DNA of 64,000 bases from Planococcus versutus (GTDB lineage: Bacteria; Bacillota; Bacilli; Bacillales_A; Planococcaceae), in assembly GCF_001186155.3 (NCBI RefSeq), contig NZ_CP016540.2, positions 2,210,001 through 2,274,000 on the forward strand, given 5' to 3'. This document shows, one piece after another, positions 56,948 through 64,000 of this stretch; the first letter of the stretch is position 1; every line of letters starts with the position of its first letter. Below the pieces are notes generated by a model. It was not told the origin of the DNA. It saw only the letters and a program-made list of their open reading frames with translations, and made no database searches. Both the position numbers and the translations under genes were made by a program.

Positions 56948-58516
56948 TTACAGTAGGCTATAAAGGCGGATATTCGAATTTTTGTCTTGGAACCAACGTG
57001 TCGCAAACTCGTTTTCAAATAAAAAGACATATCGATTGAAACGGTCACGAACTAACATAGAACGACCGCTAGACATTGATTCTTTAACATCTTCTTCATT
57101 TTCAATCCACCGCGCAATTTTCGAACCGATTGGTTCCATACGCACATCTACATTGTATTCATTTTTCATCCGGTGTTCGAATACTTCAAATTGAAGTTGT
57201 CCAACGGCACCTAAAATGACTTCTTCTAAATGAAGTGTTTTATAGTACTGAATTGCACCTTCTTGTACCAGCTGAAGAATTCCTTTATGAAAATGTTTTT
57301 GTTTCATAACGTTTTTAGCAGTTACTTTTACAAAAAGTTCTGGAGTAAATTGTGGTAAATTTTCGAACTGAAATTTCTTACCGCTCGTAATTGTATCTCC
57401 AATTTGATAATTTCCTACATCATGCAAACCAATAATATCACCAGCAACTGCTTCGTTAACCATTTCACGATCATCAGCTAAAAACTGAGTAGTTTGGGAT
57501 AGCTTAATACTTTTTCCAGTGCGTGCCAAAGTAACGTTCATTCCACGTTCAAATTTGCCAGACACAATGCGGACAAACGCAATACGATCACGATGAGCAG
57601 GATTCATATTGGCTTGGATTTTAAAGATAAATCCTGAAAATGGCATTTCAATTGGATCAACGATATCTCCATCCTGTGTCATACGCGGTTGAGGTGGTGG
57701 CGCAAATTGCAAATACGTTTCAAGAAATGTTTCCACACCAAAATTAGCTAATGCGCTACCGAAGAAGACAGGTGTTAATTCACCTTTTTTAACACGGTCA
57801 ATTGAAAAGTCGTTGCCCGCTTCGTCCAATAATTCGATATCTTCCATCGCTTGTGTGTAATATGATGTTTTTTTCATGTCATGGTCTTCGATTAATCGCC
57901 CATTTTCATCAAGCTCGAGAAAACGTTCTCCTTCTGAACGGAAAGGTTCCACACGTTTGTTATAGCGATCATAAATACCAAGGAATTCTTTCCCCATGCC
58001 AATTGGCCAGTTCATTGCGTACGATTGAATACCGAGTACTTCTTCTAACTCTTCCATCAACTCTAATGGTTCTTTTCCTTGACGATCCATTTTGTTGATA
58101 AAAGTAAAGATTGGAATTCCACGCATTTTGCAGACTTTGAATAGTTTGACTGTTTGCGCTTCTATTCCTTTAGCTACGTCAATAATCATTACCGCACTAT
58201 CGACTGCCATTAACGTACGATACGTATCTTCACTAAAATCTTGGTGACCAGGAGTATCTAAAATATTAACGCGATTTCCATCATAATCAAATTGCATAAC
58301 AGAAGATGTTACAGAAATACCGCGTTGCTTTTCAATTTCCATCCAGTCGGATGTTGCAAACTTCCCACTTTTCTTGCCTTTAACTGTTCCAGCGTCACGA
58401 ATAGCACCACCGAACAATAATAATTTCTCTGTTAATGTTGTTTTACCAGCATCTGGGTGAGAGATGATGGCAAAGGTTCTTCTATTTTGAATTTCATTCG
58501 TTAATTGGTCCGGCAT
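56948..58516 (-). CDS. prfC: Peptide chain release factor 3
   Basis: A 522-residue translational GTPase that recycles RF1/RF2 from the ribosome. It has P-loop [14 protein letters not shown] (about residues 18-31), switch [11 protein letters not shown], switch [18 protein letters not shown], and the RF3 C-terminal domain. The length is normal. GGAGCGTATAAAC precedes ATG 58516. It lies downstream of murE on the same strand, separated by a terminator. RF3 is absent from Bacillus subtilis but common in staphylococci and Planococcaceae. Confidence 0.96.
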   Translation of the reverse strand: MPDQLTNEIQNRRTFAIISHPDAGKTTLTEKLLLFGGAIRDAGTVKGKKSGKFATSDWMEIEKQRGISVTSSVMQFDYDGNRVNILDTPGHQDFSEDTYRTLMAVDSAVMIIDVAKGIEAQTVKLFKVCKMRGIPIFTFINKMDRQGKEPLELMEELEEVLGIQSYAMNWPIGMGKEFLGIYDRYNKRVEPFRSEGERFLELDENGRLIEDHDMKKTSYYTQAMEDIELLDEAGNDFSIDRVKKGELTPVFFGSALANFGVETFLETYLQFAPPPQPRMTQDGDIVDPIEMPFSGFIFKIQANMNPAHRDRIAFVRIVSGKFERGMNVTLARTGKSIKLSQTTQFLADDREMVNEAVAGDIIGLHDVGNYQIGDTITSGKKFQFENLPQFTPELFVKVTAKNVMKQKHFHKGILQLVQEGAIQYYKTLHLEEVILGAVGQLQFEVFEHRMKNEYNVDVRMEPIGSKIARWIENEEDVKESMSSGRSMLVRDRFNRYVFLFENEFATRWFQDKNSNIRLYSLL

Positions 58517-58593
58517 GTTTATACGCTCCTTTAATCTACTCTCTTCATATTAGAGAAGCACGCTGAAAAAAACAAGGGATTTTAACGTCCACA

Positions 58594-58624
58594 GAAAAAA
58601 GAAGCCTCGTGAGGCTTCTTTTTT
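58594..58624 (-). terminator. Terminator of murE
   Basis: The stem AAAGAAGCCTC/GAGGCTTCTTT overlaps the murE stop; T residues follow on the minus strand. Confidence 0.9.
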
Positions 58625-60083
58625 ATCGAAATTTTTTCATTGCTTCTTGTATTGCAATTTCTTTATCGCTATGCGGATACTTTGTATTGCCGATGATTTG
58701 GAAATCTTCATGTCCTTTTCCTGCAAAAATAATAATGTCACCCGCTTGTGCTTGTTGCACTGCATGAATAACAGCTTCTTTTCGGTCACCGATGCAAACA
58801 AAATTTTCGTGAGTCATGCCTGTTTGTAAATCAGCTAAAATGCTGTCGTATGCTTCATCCCGTGGGTCGTCTGTTGTTAACACGACATAATCTGCAACAG
58901 ATGCTTTTTCAGCCATAATTGGACGTTTGGTTTTATCACGATTGCCACCTGTTCCAACAAGGAAAATAATACGATTTGTTTTGAAATCTGCTACGGCATT
59001 GATCGCTTTTTCAATAGCATCCGGTGTATGAGCATAATCGATAAACATAGAAATAGGCACGTCTATTTCTATTTGTTCCATGCGTCCTTCTACTGGCGCA
59101 ATTAATGCTAGTGCCTTCAAGATTTCTTCTATCTTATAACCTTCTGCATACAAAGCCGCGATAGCAGCTAATGCATTCGAGACATTGAATTCACCTAACA
59201 AAGTCATAGAAACAGAAAACTCACCTTCTACACAAGTTAACGTAAAAGTAGTTCCGGTATGCATCAAGTTGATATTCTTCGCTTGGAATTGCGCTTTGTT
59301 GTGAATTCCATACGTATAAACAGGATGCGATGTTGTTTTTGCGATTTCGTAAGACCACGGATCGTCAGCATTCAAGATGGCTTGCTTTTGATTTGCTAAA
59401 TCTTGACCTAATTGTGAAAAAAGCAATGCTTTTGCATGACCATACTCTTCCATCGTTCCATGAAAATCCAAGTGATCATGGGTTAAATTAGTGAAAATCG
59501 CTGTATCAAATTCCACGCCAGCTAAACGCCCGAGAATCAAGCCATGTGATGAAACTTCCATTGTCATGTGTGAGCAATCTTCATCTCGCGCACGTGCAAT
59601 CATTTGTTGCGTCGTTAATGCATCATTTGTCGTATTCGCTGACGGATGCAATTCACCATTTAAATTAAAACCAATTGTTCCTGACAATGCTGACTTTTCC
59701 CCTAACTCCATTAGTAGGGAATGCAAAATTCCAGCAACACTGGTTTTACCATTAGTCCCCGTAATTCCAATCATATGCAAAAGTTTCGATGGGTATTCGT
59801 AAAATTTAGCGGCAAACTGCCCTAAAACTCGCGTTGTGTCATCGACGATTAACACTGTCGCATTATCTATCGCCATTGGCTTTTCAGCTACGATTAAGGT
59901 CGCACCTCTATTCGCTGCTTGTTGCGCAAAGTCATGACCATCCACTGTATAGCCCACAATGCAAATGAACATAGAATCCGCTTGAATATCACGAGAATCG
60001 ATTGTCATATGCTGGATTTGTTCAGGCAATGCTCCTTCAAGTTGCTTGTAAGGAATTGCTGAAAGTAATTCTTTGCTATTCAT
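58623..60083 (-). CDS. murE: UDP-MurNAc-tripeptide synthetase MurE, Lys-type motif
   Basis: A 486-residue Mur ligase adding the third residue of the peptidoglycan stem peptide. The ATP site is GITGTNGKTSVAGIL (about residues 109-123), with a central-domain FTNLTHDHLDFHG and the carbamylated-lysine region near residue 220. The amino-acid-selecting motif reads TTDDPRDEAYD, that is DDPR rather than the DNPR of meso-DAP ligases, which suggests L-lysine. The gene stands alone, outside a dcw cluster. It starts 19 bases after the M42 gene with AGGAGAGGGTTTTC. Confidence 0.93.
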   Translation of the reverse strand: MNSKELLSAIPYKQLEGALPEQIQHMTIDSRDIQADSMFICIVGYTVDGHDFAQQAANRGATLIVAEKPMAIDNATVLIVDDTTRVLGQFAAKFYEYPSKLLHMIGITGTNGKTSVAGILHSLLMELGEKSALSGTIGFNLNGELHPSANTTNDALTTQQMIARARDEDCSHMTMEVSSHGLILGRLAGVEFDTAIFTNLTHDHLDFHGTMEEYGHAKALLFSQLGQDLANQKQAILNADDPWSYEIAKTTSHPVYTYGIHNKAQFQAKNINLMHTGTTFTLTCVEGEFSVSMTLLGEFNVSNALAAIAALYAEGYKIEEILKALALIAPVEGRMEQIEIDVPISMFIDYAHTPDAIEKAINAVADFKTNRIIFLVGTGGNRDKTKRPIMAEKASVADYVVLTTDDPRDEAYDSILADLQTGMTHENFVCIGDRKEAVIHAVQQAQAGDIIIFAGKGHEDFQIIGNTKYPHSDKEIAIQEAMKKFR

Positions 60084-60102
60084 GAAAACCCTCTCCTAAC
60101 TC

Positions 60103-61155
60103 TTATGAAACCAGTGGAGACAACACGTATGCATGAAGCAATGCTGCCGCCGCTTGTAATGAATCGGTATGTGTGCGCTCATACGAATGAGAAGCCTCAA
60201 TTCCTGGACCAAACAAAGCATGTTTAATATCATGACCTGCACTGATCGCAGCAGATGCATCCGATCCGTAATACGGATAAATATCAACTTTATAATCAAT
60301 GTTATTTGTTTGAGCTAGCGAAATTAAATGACGTGTTAATCCGTAATGATAAGGGCCACTTGAATCTTTTGCACAAATAGACACCGTATATTCATCTGAT
60401 TCTTGTCCATCACCAATTGCACCCATATCAACCGCAATGTATTCTTGTGTTTCTACTGGAATGCTAGCATTTCCGCCGTAGCCAATTTCTTCATTGTTAG
60501 AAATATAGAAATGAGTCGTGTGCGGAAGTTGTTCTTTTGTTTTACTCAAGTGTTTTACTAATTGAAGCAATAATGCTGTACTTGCCTTATCGTCTAAATG
60601 GCGTGATTTAATATATCCAGAAGCTGTCGTTTCAAACCTTGGGTTGAATGATACAAAATCTCCCACTTCAATGCCCAAACCCTGCACTTCTTCTTTCGAA
60701 AAAGCTTTTTCGTCTAAACGCACTTCCATATTGTCTGCGCTGCGTTCAGCAGTACCGGCATCTTTATAGACGTGAACAGTTGTTTGATGCAAAAGAATCG
60801 TTCCTGAGATTGTCGACCCATCTGCTTTATGTATAAGGCAATTTTCACCTTCGATGGCATTAAATTTAAAACCACCAACCAATGATAGTTTCAAGCGACC
60901 GCTTGGCTTGATTTCTTTTACCATTGCTCCAAGTGTATCAACATGTGCTGTCAACAACCGATGCTGATTTTGGTTTTTTCCTGGTATTGTCGCAATTAAG
61001 GCTCCTTTATGAGTCGTTTTGTACTCAACATTCCAGTCAGTCAACAACAAACTGATTGTTGACATAACATCCATCGTATAACCAGATGGACTTGGAATTT
61101 CTGCTAACTCTTTTAGTAAATCGATCGTTTCGTTTTTATTCCATTGATAAGTCAT
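60103..61155 (-). CDS. M42-family aminopeptidase
   Basis: A 350-residue cobalt/zinc aminopeptidase of the M42 (glutamyl aminopeptidase/FrvX/YsdC) family forming large tetrahedral complexes in relatives. Metal and catalytic motifs include LLTAHVDTLGAMV (about residues 66-78), HLDDKAS, NNEEIGYGGNA (catalytic Glu-Glu), AVDMGAIGDG and the final HSYERTH. Two adjacent ATG codons are possible; 61155 has AGGAG eight bases upstream. It is followed by murE after 19 bases. Confidence 0.88.
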   Translation of the reverse strand: MTYQWNKNETIDLLKELAEIPSPSGYTMDVMSTISLLLTDWNVEYKTTHKGALIATIPGKNQNQHRLLTAHVDTLGAMVKEIKPSGRLKLSLVGGFKFNAIEGENCLIHKADGSTISGTILLHQTTVHVYKDAGTAERSADNMEVRLDEKAFSKEEVQGLGIEVGDFVSFNPRFETTASGYIKSRHLDDKASTALLLQLVKHLSKTKEQLPHTTHFYISNNEEIGYGGNASIPVETQEYIAVDMGAIGDGQESDEYTVSICAKDSSGPYHYGLTRHLISLAQTNNIDYKVDIYPYYGSDASAAISAGHDIKHALFGPGIEASHSYERTHTDSLQAAAALLHAYVLSPLVS

Positions 61156-61337
61156 CATTATCACTCCTCGATCTTTTAATCATATCAAAATCTAAGATAT
61201 TCGGACAGTCCTGACTTGTAGTATTATAATATAAGTTAGCTGATAGTTTTCAGTTTTTGTTTGAACATGTAACTCTAATCTTTTGCTAATTAGCAATGCA
61301 TTTATCCAATTTAAAAGTATAAACTTTGAGGTGCTTA

Positions 61338-62903
61338 ATGGAAAGTAAAGTTATCAATCGAAAAAGAAGTCAATTATTCGTTCATATTTATGGATTTTTG
61401 AGTATTTTTCACTTCCTGCTTAATCATTTAATCTACATGAATGCTGCTATCGTTTCTCCTGTTTTTGGAATAATTTCTTATGTTTTGTTACTGATACTCA
61501 TGGTCAAAATGAACGATCTCAGTATCCAGTATGCGATTCTTTTTGCGATGAATTTATATATCCTTATTTTAAACTTCGAATCCTTGTCGCCTATCACACT
61601 TGTCTATTTTATCGTACCTATCATTGCAGGCGCTTTATACAATGATACAAAACCCATTCTTATTCTTGGACTTGTAACAATTATTGAATTCGCATTTCTC
61701 CTTACCATATACGATCGCTTTAAAACAGGTGGCACATTGTCTTATACACAAGTGTCTATTCTTATTTTCACACTATCCGTATTTTCGCTTACTGTGCTTC
61801 ACAGCTTTTACTTTAGTAGGTACTGGAAACAATTAGAACTCAAAAATGCTTCAATGGAAAAGGCTTTGCTGTCAAAAGAAGGGTATTTGCAACTTTTTTT
61901 CGAAACAGCTAAAGATGCGATCGCTGTTTTTGATTCAGACGATCGAATCATCGCGGTAAATCCTGCTTTTGAAGAACTGTACGGATGGAATTCTGAAGAA
62001 TGCATCGGACAAATTTTGCCGCTTTATCCAGAAGATCACAAACAAGCTGTCGATGCTCGCACACAACAAGTTCGAAAAGGAAAAAGTTACTCTTTGTTAG
62101 AAACAGAAGATGCTCGAAAAGACGGCAGTCGCTTTCATGCACAAGTGACTTTATCACCTATTTATGATGATTCAAAAAAAGTAATTGCGACTTCTATTAT
62201 CTCACGCGACATGAGCTATCAAAAAGAGTCAGAGAAGCTGATTATCCAATCTGAAAAACTCAAACTTGCTGGAGAAATTGCAGCAGGAGTTGCCCACGAA
62301 ATTAGAAATCCTATGACAGTGATTTCAGGGTTTATTCAACTTATGCATCATGATCCTAAAAATATGTTCCCGGCGTATACTGAACTTATTCAGTCCGAGT
62401 TAGACCGCATCAACTTGATCATTAGTGAATTTTTAGTTTTAGCCAAACCACAAGCTGCCGTCTTAAAAGTATTCAGTGTTCAAAAAGCGTTAGATGATAT
62501 CCTTCTGTTATTTAGTTCTGAGCTAAATATGAACGGCATTCAATTAAGTAAAAACTGGGAAAAAGTTATTTCATTTGAAGGTGAAGAAAATCATTTGAAG
62601 CAAGTGTTCATCAATTTATTGAAAAACGCTGTTGAATCAATGGAACAGCCTGGAGAAATTTCTGTCACGTTAAAAGCTGAAGATGAGAAGATGTTTTCTG
62701 TTAGTTTTGAAGACTCCGGAAACGGGATTTCTGAAGAAGATTTAACTGATATATTCGAACCTTTCTATACAACAAAAGCAACGGGCACAGGGCTTGGATT
62801 GCTGGTTTCACAAAAAATCATTCAAGAGTATAACGGCTCACTCTCAGTGACAAGTAAAATAGGAGTTGGAACAGTCGCAAAAATTTTACTGCCATTATAT
62901 TAA
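61338..62903 (+). CDS. Membrane sensor histidine kinase, sporulation-kinase-like
   Basis: A 521-residue kinase with about six N-terminal helices (residues 10-165), a PAS domain (about 180-290; DAIAVFDSDDRIIAVNPAFE), HisKA with AAGVAHEIRNPM (His320) and a HATPase domain (NLLKNAVES, DSGNGISEEDL, TGLGLLVS). The plan matches Bacillus KinB/KinD/KinE-type kinases that feed the Spo0F phosphorelay, and no response regulator is adjacent. ATG 61338 follows GAGGTG; a TTG four codons earlier is less likely. The signal sensed is unknown. Confidence 0.9.
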   Translation: MESKVINRKRSQLFVHIYGFLSIFHFLLNHLIYMNAAIVSPVFGIISYVLLLILMVKMNDLSIQYAILFAMNLYILILNFESLSPITLVYFIVPIIAGALYNDTKPILILGLVTIIEFAFLLTIYDRFKTGGTLSYTQVSILIFTLSVFSLTVLHSFYFSRYWKQLELKNASMEKALLSKEGYLQLFFETAKDAIAVFDSDDRIIAVNPAFEELYGWNSEECIGQILPLYPEDHKQAVDARTQQVRKGKSYSLLETEDARKDGSRFHAQVTLSPIYDDSKKVIATSIISRDMSYQKESEKLIIQSEKLKLAGEIAAGVAHEIRNPMTVISGFIQLMHHDPKNMFPAYTELIQSELDRINLIISEFLVLAKPQAAVLKVFSVQKALDDILLLFSSELNMNGIQLSKNWEKVISFEGEENHLKQVFINLLKNAVESMEQPGEISVTLKAEDEKMFSVSFEDSGNGISEEDLTDIFEPFYTTKATGTGLGLLVSQKIIQEYNGSLSVTSKIGVGTVAKILLPLY

Positions 62904-62946
62904 AAAAGCTTCGCTGGAAATCACATGATTTCCAGCGAAGCTTTTT
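62903..62946. terminator. Bidirectional terminator, kinase / PepSY
   Basis: The near-perfect 20-bp stem AAAAAGCTTCGCTGGAAATC and its complement lies between the converging genes. Confidence 0.93.
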
Positions 62947-62971
62947 AGTTTTTCGTTATTTTTTAGTTTGA

Positions 62972-63562
62972 TTAGTCACGATCATCATCATCAACATCGT
63001 CTTCGTCTTCGTCTTCGTCATCGGACTCAATTTTTAAAATAGCACCGTCTTTCGCATCGACTTCGATTTCATGTTCAATTGTGCCATCTTGAACTTCTAT
63101 CTCATAATAAGCAATACCGTTTTTTGTTTTCAACTCAAATCCATCGAATGTGCCATTGACTTGTTCTAAAGCCACTGCAATTGCTTGATCAGAGCTGATC
63201 AGTCCTTCTGTTGCAATCGTATCAGTAGACTCTTTAGCATCATCAGCATCTTTTTTCTCACGGGTTTCTTCGATTACTTCTCCCGTATAAGCGTCAAAGT
63301 CAAAATCATATTCATAGCCATCAAAATCAACTTCTACTTCGTAATGTGCTTTTTTATCGTCCATATCCAATTCGATATCGGTAATGTTGCCATTTGCTCG
63401 TTCAAGTGATTTTGCTGAAATTTCCTCGATACCGACTAACTTTTCAGTAGAGACTTTCTCGGTATCATTCTTCACTTCTGTTGATGTTTGTGAATTGGCT
63501 AATGCAATGCCCCCGAAAGCTAAAACTCCCACTGCTAATGGAATATACATTAATTTTTTCAT
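62972..63562 (-). CDS. Exported protein with two PepSY domains
   Basis: A 196-residue exported protein. The signal peptide (hydrophobic 6-22, ending GGIALANS) precedes two tandem PepSY-like domains (about residues 35-100 and 115-178; YEVEVDFDGYEYDFDFDAYT and YEIEVQDGTIEHEIEVDAKD), and an acidic Asp/Glu tail of about 15 residues. PepSY domains are thought to inhibit proteases or tune cell-surface sensors. ATG 63562 follows GAGGAGGAGAAGTTAC. A related gene lies upstream at the window edge. Confidence 0.85.
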   Translation of the reverse strand: MKKLMYIPLAVGVLAFGGIALANSQTSTEVKNDTEKVSTEKLVGIEEISAKSLERANGNITDIELDMDDKKAHYEVEVDFDGYEYDFDFDAYTGEVIEETREKKDADDAKESTDTIATEGLISSDQAIAVALEQVNGTFDGFELKTKNGIAYYEIEVQDGTIEHEIEVDAKDGAILKIESDDEDEDEDDVDDDDRD

Positions 63563-63672
63563 GTAACTTCTCCTCCTCATTTGTTGTTACTCTTACTATA
63601 ACTTTGTCATCTGAGTAGAAGATTAAAGCTTTATGAGAGTTTGATGAGAAATTCACGAAGATTTCGTTAGCT

Positions 63673-64000
63673 TCAATTATCCCACTCGACAGTCATAGTA
63701 TTGCCTCGAACAGCATGAATTTGAATCGTTGCTTCCTGATCTGTTTCTTCGTTTTCAATTTCCACTAAGTAATACCCGCCGTCTTCTGTTTCTTCAAAAT
63801 CGACGTCTTGCACTTCGCCTTCTAATGTTTTTTTCGCTCGCTTTATCGCTTCGTTGCGTGTAATGATTCGATCGGGTTCTGACTGCTCTACGCCTTCATC
63901 TGTCGCAACTGGCTCTTGCTTAATTGAACTGACTTTTCCTGACTTGGCCGACAAAACAACTATTGATAGTTGTTTGTCATCTTTAATGTGAACTGCATAC
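63673..64000 (-). CDS. PepSY-domain protein, truncated by the window edge
   Basis: The C-terminal 108 residues of a protein whose start lies beyond base 64000; the frame stays open to the edge (YAVHIKDDKQLSIVVLSAKS). The rest forms a PepSY-like domain (RNEAIKRAKKTLEGEVQDVD) ending MTVEWDN. It is upstream of the double-PepSY gene on the same strand, 110 bases away, so the two may be regulated together, as PepSY genes often are next to two-component systems. Confidence 0.75.
   Translation of the reverse strand, partial: YAVHIKDDKQLSIVVLSAKSGKVSSIKQEPVATDEGVEQSEPDRIITRNEAIKRAKKTLEGEVQDVDFEETEDGGYYLVEIENEETDQEATIQIHAVRGNTMTVEWDN

Noticed and set aside
56854..57048. 64-residue frame overlapping the prfC 3' end
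   Set aside because: Out of frame with prfC, without a ribosome site, and mostly prfC coding read in another frame.

Overview
The window is an ordinary chromosomal stretch of a low-GC Gram-positive bacterium of the order Bacillales. Gene content and order follow the Bacillus subtilis ykr-pdh-yku-ykt-yla segments, but in shuffled blocks: typA/ylaH/ylaF, an inositol-phosphatase gene with yktA/yktB-type neighbours, speA, the pdhABCD operon, ykyA-def-ykrA, rpoY-rnjA-ktrC, cbpB(ykuL)-fadH(ykuF)-ykyB, dapH-dapL, ykwC and ktrD. A MurE with a DDPR rather than a DNPR substrate motif, plus the gene order, points to a Planococcaceae member (Planococcus or a close relative). That placement is inference. 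No rRNA, tRNA, CRISPR array, prophage or insertion sequence was seen, and nothing looks like a recent foreign island.

Layout. 1-7.4 kb: translation GTPase TypA, small conserved proteins, a nitronate monooxygenase/FabK-like enzyme and an Orn/Lys/Arg decarboxylase. 7.4-13.4 kb: a lipoprotein polysaccharide deacetylase and the pyruvate dehydrogenase operon with a strong SigA-type promoter. 13.5-19.1 kb: YkyA lipoprotein, peptide deformylase, HAD phosphatase, RNA polymerase epsilon subunit with RNase J1, KtrC and a Cys-rich small protein. 19.1-23.9 kb: a 424-base structured intergenic region, then a self-contained spermidine/putrescine uptake operon (XRE-cupin regulator plus PotABCD). 24-25.2 kb: an MFS exporter.

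25.2-36.9 kb holds the most unusual unit: eight tightly packed, mostly overlapping genes encoding a large exported membrane protein, an ABC-2 ATPase and permease, a coiled-coil protein with a Gly-Gln repeat, a MoxR AAA+ ATPase, a DUF58 protein and two VWA membrane proteins, the last with two VWA domains. A second, smaller MoxR-DUF58-DUF4129 set lies at 44.6-47.9 kb.

37-44.4 kb: acetylated-branch lysine/DAP genes dapH-dapL, a CcpC-like LysR regulator coupled to an MFS exporter, the c-di-AMP-binding CBS protein CbpB, a dienoyl-CoA reductase-type SDR, YkyB and a YkwC-type dehydrogenase. 48-56.6 kb: a CPBP membrane protein, a MarR regulator, KtrD, a TerC-family Mn exporter behind a yybP-ykoY (Mn2+) riboswitch, a reductase-type SDR and an RND pump. 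56.6-64 kb: a 73-base hairpin element, peptide release factor 3, MurE, an M42 aminopeptidase, an orphan sporulation-type histidine kinase and two PepSY proteins, the last cut by the window edge.

The clearest regulatory elements are the Mn riboswitch, the pdh promoter, the pot promoter flanked by 12-bp direct repeats, and a candidate small RNA downstream of the second MoxR locus. Most genes are bounded by strong intrinsic terminators.
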